From: Candidatus Scatomonas pullistercoris
Lineage (GTDB): Bacteria; Bacillota; Clostridia; Lachnospirales; Lachnospiraceae
Length of the DNA stretch: 41,408 nt
Direction of reading: 5' to 3'
NCBI GenBank assembly: GCA_018713515.1
Contig: DVOO01000028.1
Coordinates: 1-41,408, forward strand
Positions within the stretch are counted from its first letter, which is position 1; every line of letters begins with the position of its first letter. Below are positions 34,386 to 41,408 of the stretch, in pieces. Position numbers and translations under genes: made by a program. The notes under the pieces were generated by a model. It was not told the DNA's origin. It saw only the letters and a program-made list of their open reading frames with translations, and ran no database searches.

Positions 34386-34417
34386 GTATTCCTTCTTTCT
34401 GTTTAAATTAGGAATAC
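34386..34417. repeat. Inverted repeat at the gltB transcription start
   Basis: GTATTCC (34386-34392) and GGAATAC (34411-34417) form a perfect 7-base inverted repeat with an 18-base spacer. It spans the predicted transcription start and the ribosome site, so it is a candidate operator. Confidence 0.45.
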
Positions 34418-34444
34418 TATAATACAAAAATTTCTTTCTGTAAA
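34416..34444 (-). promoter_or_regulatory. Promoter of gltBD
   Basis: On the minus strand TTTACA (34439-34444) and TATAGT (34416-34421) are 17 bases apart. A/T-rich tracts lie upstream (34445-34500) and could act as an UP element. Confidence 0.72.
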
Positions 34445-34506
34445 GTAGAAAATTAATTTTTTTTTGTTTTTTTTATAAAAAACGAAATTAATTAAAGTTT
34501 CCGCTC

Positions 34507-36114
34507 TTATTTTTCCCGGCGGGCCAGCGCTGCCTCGATCAGGCCCCTGAACAGCGGATGCGGCCGGTTGGGGCGGCTCTTAAACTCCGGATGGGCCTGG
34601 GTGGCAATAAAGAAGGGGTGATCCGGAAGCTCAATCATCTCTACAATGTGACCGTCCGGTGACAGGCCGGAAAGCACCATTCCATTCTCCTGCAGCGCAC
34701 GGCGGAAATCGTTGTTAACCTCATAGCGGTGTCTGTGCCGTTCATGGATCAGATCTTTTCCGTACAGCTTATGGGCCAGGGAGTTCTGCTCCAGATGGCA
34801 GGGATAAGATCCCAATCTCAGGGTTCCTCCGATATCCTCCACACCGTTCTGATCCGGCATCAGAGCGATCACCGGATGCATGGTGTTGGGATTCAGCTCA
34901 ATGCTGTGAGCATCGTGGTATCCCACCACATCCCGGGCGAATTCTACAATGGCCAGCTGCATGCCGAGGCACAGTCCCAGGAAGGGAATCTGATTCTCGC
35001 GGGCGTACCGGATAGCCGTGATCTTCCCCTCGATTCCCCGGCTCCCGAACCCGCCGGGCACCAGCAGTCCATCCACATTCTTCAAAAGCTCCGCCACATT
35101 GGAATCGCTGACCGTCTCAGAGTCGATCCACTCAATATGCACATTGGCATGATTGGGAATTCCCCCGTGTTTCAACGCCTCCACCACACTTAAGTAAGCG
35201 TCATGCAGGGAGATATATTTTCCTACCAGAGCGATGGTCACATCCTTATCGGCGCTGCGCAGATCCTCCACCATAGAAGTCCACTCGGAAAGATCCGGAT
35301 CCGGACAGGGGAGCTTCAGGCATTCCAGAACAACCTTGGCCAGATTCTCCTTCTCCATGGCCAGGGGCGCCTCATACAGATATTCCACATCCAGATTCTG
35401 CAGCACATGGGAACAGGGCACATTGCAGAACAGGGCGATCTTATCCTTCAGCTCCTGGGAAAGGGGATGTTCAGAACGGCACACAATCACATCCGGCTGG
35501 ATTCCCATGCCCTGCAGCTCCTTTACGCTGGCCTGGGTGGGCTTTGTTTTCAGTTCTCCGGAAGCTTTAATGTAGGGAATCAGGGTGACATGGATCAGAA
35601 TCGCGTTATCCCTTCCCACATCGTGCTGAAACTGCCGGATGGATTCCAGAAACGGCTGGCTCTCAATATCTCCGACGGTGCCGCCCACCTCGATAATGGC
35701 GATGCGGTCTTCATCCACACTCTTTCCGCGGTAAAAGCGGCTCTTGATTTCGTTGGTAATATGAGGGATAACCTGGACTGTTCCTCCTCCGAAATCTCCG
35801 TGGCGCTCCTTCTGCAGTACAGACCAGTACACCTTTCCCGTGGTCACATTGGAGTTCTTGTCCAGGCTTTCATCGATAAAACGCTCATAGTGCCCCAGAT
35901 CCAGATCTGTCTCTGTGCCGTCATCCGTTACAAATACTTCGCCGTGCTGAATCGGATTCATGGTTCCCGGATCAATATTGATATAGGGATCAAACTTCTG
36001 CATGGTTACCTGATAGCCTCTGGCCTTCAGAAGCCTGCCCAGGGACGCGGCCGTAATTCCCTTTCCAAGACCTGACACCACTCCGCCTGTGACAAACACG
36101 TATTTTACCGACAT
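34507..36114 (-). CDS. pyrG: CTP synthase
   Basis: The 535-residue protein has the synthetase domain, starting [17 protein letters not shown] with the ATP loop, then [13 protein letters not shown] and [11 protein letters not shown]. The glutaminase domain has the cysteine nucleophile in LGLCLGMQ and the closing [13 protein letters not shown]. It converts UTP to CTP with glutamine as nitrogen donor. It lies upstream of gltBD on the same strand, but gltBD has its own promoter. The pyrG leader does not begin with the GGGC start used for CTP-sensing slippage in Bacillus. Confidence 0.97.
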   Translation of the reverse strand: MSVKYVFVTGGVVSGLGKGITAASLGRLLKARGYQVTMQKFDPYINIDPGTMNPIQHGEVFVTDDGTETDLDLGHYERFIDESLDKNSNVTTGKVYWSVLQKERHGDFGGGTVQVIPHITNEIKSRFYRGKSVDEDRIAIIEVGGTVGDIESQPFLESIRQFQHDVGRDNAILIHVTLIPYIKASGELKTKPTQASVKELQGMGIQPDVIVCRSEHPLSQELKDKIALFCNVPCSHVLQNLDVEYLYEAPLAMEKENLAKVVLECLKLPCPDPDLSEWTSMVEDLRSADKDVTIALVGKYISLHDAYLSVVEALKHGGIPNHANVHIEWIDSETVSDSNVAELLKNVDGLLVPGGFGSRGIEGKITAIRYARENQIPFLGLCLGMQLAIVEFARDVVGYHDAHSIELNPNTMHPVIALMPDQNGVEDIGGTLRLGSYPCHLEQNSLAHKLYGKDLIHERHRHRYEVNNDFRRALQENGMVLSGLSPDGHIVEMIELPDHPFFIATQAHPEFKSRPNRPHPLFRGLIEAALARREK

Positions 36115-36148
36115 TTAGCTTCCCTCCTGCTTTCTTTTGACAATCAAT

Positions 36149-36211
36149 GAGAAATTTCTCTAAAAATACAAATACGGATTTTATTATATACTATTACTGC
36201 AGGGGTTTCAA
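36149..36211 (-). promoter_or_regulatory. Promoter and leader of pyrG
   Basis: On the minus strand TTGAAA (36206-36211) and TATAAT (36183-36188) are 17 bases apart. The leader of about 60 bases contains a 12-base palindrome GAGAAATTTCTC (36149-36160). No terminator-like attenuator was seen. Confidence 0.72.
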
Positions 36212-36269
36212 ATGTTTTTTGCTGTTTTTTACCGTTTTTAAAACCTGTCCCTCTTTCTGCGGATACACA

Positions 36270-36298
36270 TTGTTTTATCTTCTGTTTTTTAGTACAAT
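36270..36298 (+). promoter_or_regulatory. Promoter of the two-component operon
   Basis: TTGTTT (36270-36275) and TACAAT (36293-36298) are 17 bases apart. TTTATCTTC at 36274-36282 is one base short of the repeat unit found before the PepSY gene. GGAAGGAGG precedes the ATG at 36326. Confidence 0.6.
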
Positions 36299-36325
36299 AA
36301 ACAGAAAAAGCGGAAGGAGGCTGCC

Positions 36326-37000
36326 ATGCGCATACTGATCGCTGAAGATGAAAAAGATCTGAACCGGATTCTGGCCGAGCGCCTGAAAGCCGAGCATTAC
36401 AGCGTGGATTCCTGCCGGAACGGACAGGATGTCCTGGATTATCTGGACGGAGCCGAATACGATGCCCTGATACTGGATATTATGATGCCGGTTATGGACG
36501 GTCTGACCGTGCTGAAAAAAATACGGGAGAGGGGATCCGCTCTTCCCGTTCTTCTTCTTACAGCCCGGGACAGCGTTGAGGACCGGGTTGCCGGTCTGGA
36601 CGCGGGAGCCAATGATTATCTGGTAAAGCCTTTTGCCTTTGAAGAACTCCTGGCCCGGATCCGCGTGCTGCTCCGGAAGCCGGACAAGACGCCCCGCACC
36701 GTTTACCGGGTCTCCGATCTGGAGCTGCACCTGGACACCCACAAAGTTTTCCGGGGCGGTGAAGAGATCTCTCTGTCCGGCAAGGAATTCTCTCTGCTTC
36801 GGTATATGATGCAGAATCAGGGGATTGTACTCTCCAGAGACAAACTGGAGCAGCATATCTGGAACTATGATTACACCGGCGCATCTAACGTCATCGATGT
36901 CTATATCCGGTATCTGCGGAAAAAACTGGACGACGGCCGGGAACCGAAACTCATCCATACCGTCCGCGGAGCCGGATATGTGTTAAAGGAGGAGCCATGA
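36326..37000 (+). CDS. OmpR/PhoB-family response regulator
   Basis: The 224-residue protein has a receiver domain with the acidic pair in IAEDEKD, phosphoacceptor D51 in LILDIMMPVMDG, the threonine in LLLTARD and lysine in LVKPFAF. A winged-helix DNA-binding domain (about 130-224) ends RYLRKKLDDG and IHTVRGAGYVL. Its stop overlaps the start of the histidine kinase by four bases (ATGA). The likely target is the PepSY gene promoter downstream, which holds tandem repeats of the kind bound by this family. Confidence 0.95.
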   Translation: MRILIAEDEKDLNRILAERLKAEHYSVDSCRNGQDVLDYLDGAEYDALILDIMMPVMDGLTVLKKIRERGSALPVLLLTARDSVEDRVAGLDAGANDYLVKPFAFEELLARIRVLLRKPDKTPRTVYRVSDLELHLDTHKVFRGGEEISLSGKEFSLLRYMMQNQGIVLSRDKLEQHIWNYDYTGASNVIDVYIRYLRKKLDDGREPKLIHTVRGAGYVLKEEP

Positions 37001-38379
37001 AAAAGTGGCCTCTGAAAATAAAACTTACCGTTCTGTATACAGCCCTTATGGCTCTGGTGACTGTAACGGCGCTGGGAATTCTGATCTCCCTGAGCCGTCA
37101 GGAAATGCTTGCTTCCGTGCAGACAGTTCTCCGGGAGCAGGTGCACCGCAGTATCGATGATATTACACCGGACAGGGACCGTCTTGAAATCGATTCAGAT
37201 TTCTACGATCTGGAGGGCGGTGTCTACCTCTCTGTCTACAGCGAAGAGGGAACCTTTCTGTACGGACGCGTACCCTACGGTTTTAATTCCGGAGAAGCTC
37301 TGCGTGACGGCCAGGTACGCATGCTCTCCGCTGCAGATACGGACTGGTATATGTACGATGCTTTATTCGACCTGGAGCCCTACGGCACAGTTTATATCCG
37401 CGGTGTCGTCTCAGTGGCCGATGCGGAAAACAGCACGGCCTTTATCCTCCGTCTGGCCCTGGTTATTCTCCCTCTGCTGGTTGCCGTCACGGCTTTCCTG
37501 GTATACCGCATGACCCGCAGAACCCTGCTTCCCGTACGCCAGATCACCGAGACGGTCCAGAAGATCCGGAACGATGCGGATCTGTCCCGGCGCGTAGCCC
37601 TGGGACAGGGGCGGGATGAAATTTATCAGCTGGCCGGAACCTTTGACAGCCTTCTTGCAGAACTGGAAACGGCCTTCCAGCGCGAAAAACAGTTTACCTC
37701 CGATGTTTCCCATGAGCTGCGCACACCGCTTACGGTCATCCTGAATCAGTGCGGCGCCATGCTGGAAGGGGATAATCTTACCGAAAAAGAACGGCAGGAA
37801 ATCCAGGTCATCCAGAAAAAGGCATCGGACATGGCCCGTCTGATTTCTCAGCTGCTCCTGCTTTCGCGGGCCGATCAGGGACGGCAGCCCCTGCATCTTG
37901 AGCGGCTGTCCTTAAGCGAGCTGACGCAGATTACAGTGGAAGAACAGGCTGAGCTGGCCGGGGCCCGCGGTCTCACGCTTACGGCCAGAATCCAGGAGGG
38001 AATCCTGGCCGAGGCGGATGAAACTCTGTACATTCGTATGCTGAATAATCTGCTCTCCAATGCCGTCAGCTACAGCCGGCCCTGCGGACATATTTCCGTG
38101 GAACTCTCCTGCCAGGACGGCATGGCTGTGGGATGCGTAGCGGACGACGGCATCGGTATTGCTCCGGAAGATCTTCCCCATGTGTTTGAACGGTTTTACA
38201 GAGCCGACAACTCCCGGACAGACTCCGGTCATTCGGGTCTTGGCCTTTCCATGGTTCAGTGGATCGCAAAGGCCCACGGCGGCGGCGTCAGCGCGGAGAG
38301 CTCTCCGGGGAAAGGCAGCAGGTTCACTTTTTTCCTGCCTCTGTTACAGAAAAAGGACAGCGATTCCGCCGGGCTTTAA
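36997..38379 (+). CDS. Membrane sensor histidine kinase
   Basis: The 460-residue protein has a first membrane helix (about 8-32), an extracellular region of about 115 residues, a second helix (about 149-170) and a HAMP linker. The HisKA domain carries H239 in DVSHELRTPL, and the ATPase domain shows N, G1 and G2 boxes (NNLLSNAVSYSRP, DDGIGI, GLGLSMV). It should phosphorylate the regulator encoded just before it. The signal is unknown; an envelope signal linked to the PepSY lipoprotein is plausible. Confidence 0.95.
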   Translation: MKKWPLKIKLTVLYTALMALVTVTALGILISLSRQEMLASVQTVLREQVHRSIDDITPDRDRLEIDSDFYDLEGGVYLSVYSEEGTFLYGRVPYGFNSGEALRDGQVRMLSAADTDWYMYDALFDLEPYGTVYIRGVVSVADAENSTAFILRLALVILPLLVAVTAFLVYRMTRRTLLPVRQITETVQKIRNDADLSRRVALGQGRDEIYQLAGTFDSLLAELETAFQREKQFTSDVSHELRTPLTVILNQCGAMLEGDNLTEKERQEIQVIQKKASDMARLISQLLLLSRADQGRQPLHLERLSLSELTQITVEEQAELAGARGLTLTARIQEGILAEADETLYIRMLNNLLSNAVSYSRPCGHISVELSCQDGMAVGCVADDGIGIAPEDLPHVFERFYRADNSRTDSGHSGLGLSMVQWIAKAHGGGVSAESSPGKGSRFTFFLPLLQKKDSDSAGL

Positions 38380-38407
38380 TCTTCTTTTAATCTTCAGACG
38401 GTACAAT
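38375..38407 (+). promoter_or_regulatory. PepSY gene promoter with tandem response-regulator site
   Basis: The 10-base sequence TTTAATCTTC occurs twice, at 38375-38384 and 38386-38395, with an 11-base period. TACAAT (38402-38407) follows and fits a -10 box. No good -35 box exists where it should be, so the repeats take its place. This layout is typical of activation by OmpR/PhoB-type regulators. The first copy overlaps the kinase stop codon. Confidence 0.75.
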
Positions 38408-38469
38408 AAAACGGGAAAAAAATTTTTCTGCCTGTATACTTTCACACACCGATCAGGAGGGATACATCT

Positions 38470-39120
38470 ATGAAAAAAACATTCTTATCCGTGTTCAGCG
38501 CAGTGTGGCTGCTTCTGCTGGCCGGATGCGGCACATCCGATTCCGGTCCGGCACAGGACACATCCTCCCAGACTGCAGATATCGGGAACAACCGGGCTGC
38601 GGAAATCGCTTTGGCGGACGCAGGTTTCACAGAAGATGAGCTTTCACGTCTTTACGTCTCCAGAGATGAGAACAACGGCATGGTTTATTATGAAATAGAA
38701 TTTACATGCCAGGACGGTTCGCAGACGGAGGGCTATTATGAGATTCTGGCATCCGATGGCTCAATTATCAAAAAAGAACTGAATACAGGAGCTGTCTCCG
38801 CCTCTTCCACGGACACTTCCGAAGAAGCTGTCCCCTCCGGCACCCCGGAGCCCACACCGTCCGCCTCGCCCTCTCCCTCGGCTTCTGTCTCAGGAGAACC
38901 GAACCAGAACAAAGGCTCTCTCTCCTATGAGGAGGCCAGACAGATGGCTCTGGCGCGGGTTCCCGGCGCAACGGATGCAAACATCGAGCTGGAGCTGGAT
39001 CACGACGATGGTTTTGTGATTTACGAGGGGGAAATCCACTATAACAACATAGAATATGAATTTGAGATTGACGCCGGTACGGGAAATTTTATAAAATGGA
39101 GTGAAGACCGTCACGACTGA
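38470..39120 (+). CDS. Lipoprotein with two PepSY domains
   Basis: The 216-residue protein has a lipoprotein signal with lipobox LAGC (C20). A first PepSY-like domain (about 38-100) contains AALADAGF-like residues and GYYEILASDGSIIKKE. A linker rich in P, S, T and A follows (about 110-140), then a second PepSY domain (about 145-216) with YEEARQMALARVPGA and YEFEIDAGTGNFIKW. PepSY domains often inhibit or chaperone proteases at the cell surface. It follows the two-component genes and has its own regulator-type promoter, so it is probably an output and perhaps a modulator of the kinase (inference). Confidence 0.88.
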   Translation: MKKTFLSVFSAVWLLLLAGCGTSDSGPAQDTSSQTADIGNNRAAEIALADAGFTEDELSRLYVSRDENNGMVYYEIEFTCQDGSQTEGYYEILASDGSIIKKELNTGAVSASSTDTSEEAVPSGTPEPTPSASPSPSASVSGEPNQNKGSLSYEEARQMALARVPGATDANIELELDHDDGFVIYEGEIHYNNIEYEFEIDAGTGNFIKWSEDRHD

Positions 39121-39142
39121 CGTTCTGTTCCGGGGAGCTGCA

Positions 39143-39191
39143 AGGCCGCAGCAGAGAGGAAACCTCTCTGTCCTGCGGCCTGTTTTTTATT
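39143..39191 (+). terminator. Terminator after the PepSY gene
   Basis: AGGCCGCAG (39143-39151) pairs with CTGCGGCCT (39173-39181), and AGAGAGG (39153-39159) pairs with CCTCTCT (39163-39169) around AAA. A long T run starts at 39183. Confidence 0.92.
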
Positions 39192-39197
39192 TTTTTC

Positions 39198-39226
39198 TTG
39201 TTTCCCGGCGCAAAGCCCGCTATAAT
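39198..39226 (+). promoter_or_regulatory. Promoter of purF
   Basis: TTGTTT (39198-39203) and TATAAT (39221-39226) are 17 bases apart, right behind the PepSY terminator. Confidence 0.72.
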
Positions 39227-39248
39227 AAACGCCAGAAAGGAGTACATT

Positions 39249-40700
39249 ATGCACACGGCAGAAAATCACGGGACTTATAATCATTTCGAGACCGGGCTCA
39301 GAGAAGAGTGCGGCGTATTTGGAATTTACGATCTGGACGGCAGAGAGGTAAGCAGCTCGATTTATTACGGTCTGGAAGCCCTGCAGCACAGAGGGCAGGA
39401 ATCCTGCGGGATCGCCGTATCCGATACAGCAGGGCCTAAGGGGCGTGTACTGTCTCACAAGGGTCTGGGCCTGGTCAATGAGGTTTTTAAAGAAGATACC
39501 CTTCACAGCCTGAAAGGAAACATCGGCATCGGACATGTCCGGTATTCCACATCCGGCTCCACCAGTGTCAATAACGCGCAGCCTCTGGTGCTGAACTATA
39601 TCAAGGGTTCTCTGGCTCTGGCCCACAACGGCAACCTGGTCAATGCCCGGGAACTCCGGGAACAGATGGAATACGGCGGCGCTATTTTTCATACCTCCAT
39701 CGACTCTGAAGTGATCGCATACTGCATTGCCCAGGAGCGTGTAAAATCCGCCACGGTGGAGGAGGCAGTTCTCCGGGCCATGAAAAAGATCCGCGGCGCC
39801 TACGGTCTCGTTCTCATGAGCCCCCGGAAGCTGGTCGGCGTCCGGGACCCCTACGGCCTGAAGCCTCTCTGTATTGGAAAGAGGGACAATTCTTTTATTA
39901 TCGCCTCGGAAAGCTGCGCCCTTACCTCCATCGGCGCGGAATTTATACGGGATGTTAAGCCGGGGGAGATTGTGACCATTACAAAGGACGGAGAAATGCA
40001 TTCTCAGTTTCTTCCGGAAAAACCCGTCTCCTGCGCCCACTGTATTTTTGAATATATATATTTTGCGAGGCTGGACAGCTGCATGGACGGTATCCGGATC
40101 TATGACGCCAGAATCCGCGCGGGCGCTTCCCTGGCCAGGAACTATCCCGTGGAGGCGGATCTGGTTGCCGGCGTTCCGGATTCCGGCATCACCGCCGCAA
40201 AGGGATACGCAGAAGAAGCCGGGATCCCCTTCGCCTTTGCTTTTCACAAAAACAGCTACATCGGGCGCACATTCATCAAGCCCAGCCAGAAGGAACGGGA
40301 ATCCAGCGTCAAAATCAAGCTGAGCGTGCTGGAATCCGTGGTCAGGGGAAAACGGATCGTACTGGTGGACGATTCCATCGTGCGCGGAACGACCATGGCC
40401 AATCTGATCCGGATGATGAAGGCAGCCGGCGCTACAGAGGTACATGTGCGGATCAGCTCCCCTCCCTTCCTGTACCCCTGCTATTTTGGAACAGACGTTC
40501 CGTCCAATCAGCAGCTGATTGCCTCTTCTCATTCAACGGAGGAGATCCGGCAGCTGATCGGAGCCGATTCTCTCGGGTATCTGCCCATCGATGAACTGGA
40601 GGACATGGTCCAGGGACTTCCCATCTGCCGGGCATGCTTTGATAATCATTACCCCATGGAGGTACCGGATGAAAATATCCGGGATCTGCTGGAGTTCTAG
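39249..40700 (+). CDS. purF: Amidophosphoribosyltransferase
   Basis: I read the gene from the ATG at 39249, which follows AAAGGAG, giving 483 residues; the longer frame would start inside the promoter. The glutaminase cysteine is C21 in REECGVFGIYD, so a 20-residue propeptide should be cleaved. Further motifs are LQHRGQES, HNGNLVNA, the PRPP site RIVLVDDSIVRGTT, and cysteines near CAHC, YPCYFG and ICRAC for the iron-sulfur cluster of the Bacillus-type enzyme. It makes phosphoribosylamine, the first step of purine synthesis. It stands alone here, without other pur genes. Confidence 0.97.
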   Translation: MHTAENHGTYNHFETGLREECGVFGIYDLDGREVSSSIYYGLEALQHRGQESCGIAVSDTAGPKGRVLSHKGLGLVNEVFKEDTLHSLKGNIGIGHVRYSTSGSTSVNNAQPLVLNYIKGSLALAHNGNLVNARELREQMEYGGAIFHTSIDSEVIAYCIAQERVKSATVEEAVLRAMKKIRGAYGLVLMSPRKLVGVRDPYGLKPLCIGKRDNSFIIASESCALTSIGAEFIRDVKPGEIVTITKDGEMHSQFLPEKPVSCAHCIFEYIYFARLDSCMDGIRIYDARIRAGASLARNYPVEADLVAGVPDSGITAAKGYAEEAGIPFAFAFHKNSYIGRTFIKPSQKERESSVKIKLSVLESVVRGKRIVLVDDSIVRGTTMANLIRMMKAAGATEVHVRISSPPFLYPCYFGTDVPSNQQLIASSHSTEEIRQLIGADSLGYLPIDELEDMVQGLPICRACFDNHYPMEVPDENIRDLLEF

Positions 40701-40705
40701 AATCT

Positions 40706-40748
40706 GCCGGAGGCCCCGGTCTGGAAACAGACGGAGCCTCCGGCTTTT
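40706..40748 (+). terminator. Terminator after purF
   Basis: GCCGGAGGC (40706-40714) pairs with GCCTCCGGC (40736-40744), and GTCTG pairs with CAGAC around GAAA inside. TTTT follows. Confidence 0.88.
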
Positions 40749-40772
40749 CAGATGGTTTTACCTTCTGCGCGG

Positions 40773-41294
40773 TTACCCGATTTTATACAGGGAAAAGGAT
40801 GCCGCGCTGTATAAAAAGTTTCCGCCCTGAGCCATCACCCGCAGGACGCTGGGTGTTGACGATATCTGAAGCGGAAAACTGAAAGACAGGGTCGCATTAT
40901 CCGCAGAAGTGTGGAAGGTATGCTGTGCTGCCGCGCCGGGAACGGCGGTACCGTTCTGCTGAAGCAGCAGTGTGACGGTCAGCGGGAAATTGACGCCGGA
41001 AGCCGGAGCCGCATTGGTATGAAATGCTGCCGTATACAGTCCCGGGGCTGTGACGGTAAAGTCACTGCTGCCGGCCGTGTGCGTAATCCCCGTTCCCACG
41101 CTTTCCGCGTTCTGGTCAAATTCCAGCGGGTTGTTGTTAGAGCCTGAAGCCGGCGGCGTTGAGTATGCCGAAAACATTTCTGTGGCCTCCGCTGTACCGG
41201 TGGGGCCGGTTACTCCCGTGGCTCCGGCAGGGCCCGTGGGGCCGGTTACTCCCGTGGCTCCGGCAGGACCCGTGGGACCTGTAGAGCCGTTTAT
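40773..41294 (-). pseudogene. Collagen-like surface protein, 5'-truncated (C-terminal part)
   Basis: The minus-strand frame is open from 41294 to the stop at 40773. It begins with Gly-X-Y triplets (GPTGPAGATGVT twice) and continues into a 134-residue domain ending SAASFSLYKIG. That domain resembles the jelly-roll C-terminal domains of BclA-like spore or surface collagen proteins. Only about 12 triplets remain, no start codon or signal lies before them, and a TAA (41295-41297) stops the frame directly upstream. An ATG at 41177 could start the C-terminal domain alone, but no ribosome site is visible. I read this as a truncated gene, or a product of repeat collapse in assembly. Confidence 0.68.
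41203..41274 (-). repeat. Two 36-base tandem repeats coding for collagen triplets
   Basis: Two nearly identical 36-base units (41203-41238 and 41239-41274) each encode twelve residues, GPTGPAGATGVT. Such units commonly vary in number between strains. Confidence 0.85.
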
Positions 41295-41339
41295 TTATGC
41301 ACAACATTAGATTTTCCTTTGTGTTGAATAGGCAAGCCG

Positions 41340-41408
41340 TTAGATTGCCTTGTTCTCAATCACTCGGATAACGTTGTGGTTATTCTCGATGTAATCAATA
41401 ATTCGCTG
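41340..41408 (-). CDS. C-terminal end of an unrecognised protein (cut by window end)
   Basis: The minus-strand frame entering from the right edge is open for 22 codons to a TAA at 41340-41342. It includes RIIDYIENNHNVIRV. I do not recognise the family. The base composition is richer in A and T than the neighbouring genes. The 45 bases between this stop and the collagen frame hold no evident feature. Confidence 0.4.
   Translation of the reverse strand, partial: QRIIDYIENNHNVIRVIENKAI

Noticed and set aside
39111-40532. 473-codon minus-strand frame opposite purF
   Set aside because: It mirrors the codons of a certain gene, has no ribosome site, and its product is rich in H, R and G without family motifs.
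41203-41274. CRISPR-like repeats
   Set aside because: The 36-base units are directly adjacent without spacers and encode Gly-X-Y triplets in one frame.

Overview
The window looks like a chromosomal segment of an anaerobic Clostridia bacterium, most likely Lachnospiraceae-like. I infer this from the gene set: two-gene transketolase, gatCAB, redox regulator Rex, LL-diaminopimelate aminotransferase, glnA followed by an ANTAR regulator, an anaerobic-type sulfatase maturase, and a PepSY two-component locus. Strong GGAGG ribosome sites and TTGACA/TATAAT promoters fit too. Most genes lie on the minus strand. No tRNA, rRNA, CRISPR array or complete insertion sequence was seen.

Region 1 (1-460) is the 3' end of a group II intron: the end of its maturase gene, then RNA domains V and VI. 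The predicted 3' splice end, 460, touches the stop codon of the next gene.

Region 2 (461-8630, minus) is a nucleoside and pentose operon. In transcription order it holds uridine phosphorylase, deoB, a sulfatase, deoC, a truncated sulfatase-maturase remnant, rpiB, both transketolase halves and a FucI/AraA-family isomerase. Together these would turn nucleosides into glyceraldehyde 3-phosphate, acetaldehyde and pentose-phosphate intermediates. There is no transporter. A divergent GntR-type regulator (8887-9627) shares a promoter region rich in operator-like repeats.

Region 3 (9721-13175) is a second sugar module: a PfkB kinase, a class II ketose-bisphosphate aldolase, and a xylose-isomerase-like gene destroyed by a large internal deletion and frameshift. 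A divergent AraC regulator faces it.

Region 4 (13176-19413) is housekeeping: TepA-like protease, YebC, MazF/NdoA-type RNase with no recognisable antitoxin, NAD(P)HX repair enzyme, and Rex with a candidate autoregulatory operator. A divergent ABC-F ATPase follows on the plus strand.

Region 5 (19491-24861, minus) carries gatCAB, a cytoplasmic subtilisin-like protease and NADP isocitrate dehydrogenase.

Region 6 (25050-36114, minus) is nitrogen and nucleotide metabolism: pyrG, gltB-gltD, glnA, an ANTAR protein whose receiver domain has lost its phosphorylation residues, and dapL.

Region 7 (36326-40700, plus) has an OmpR-type response regulator, its kinase, a double-PepSY lipoprotein behind a tandem-repeat promoter, and purF.

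Region 8 (40773-41408) is a 5'-truncated collagen-like gene next to the last codons of an unrecognised gene cut by the window edge.
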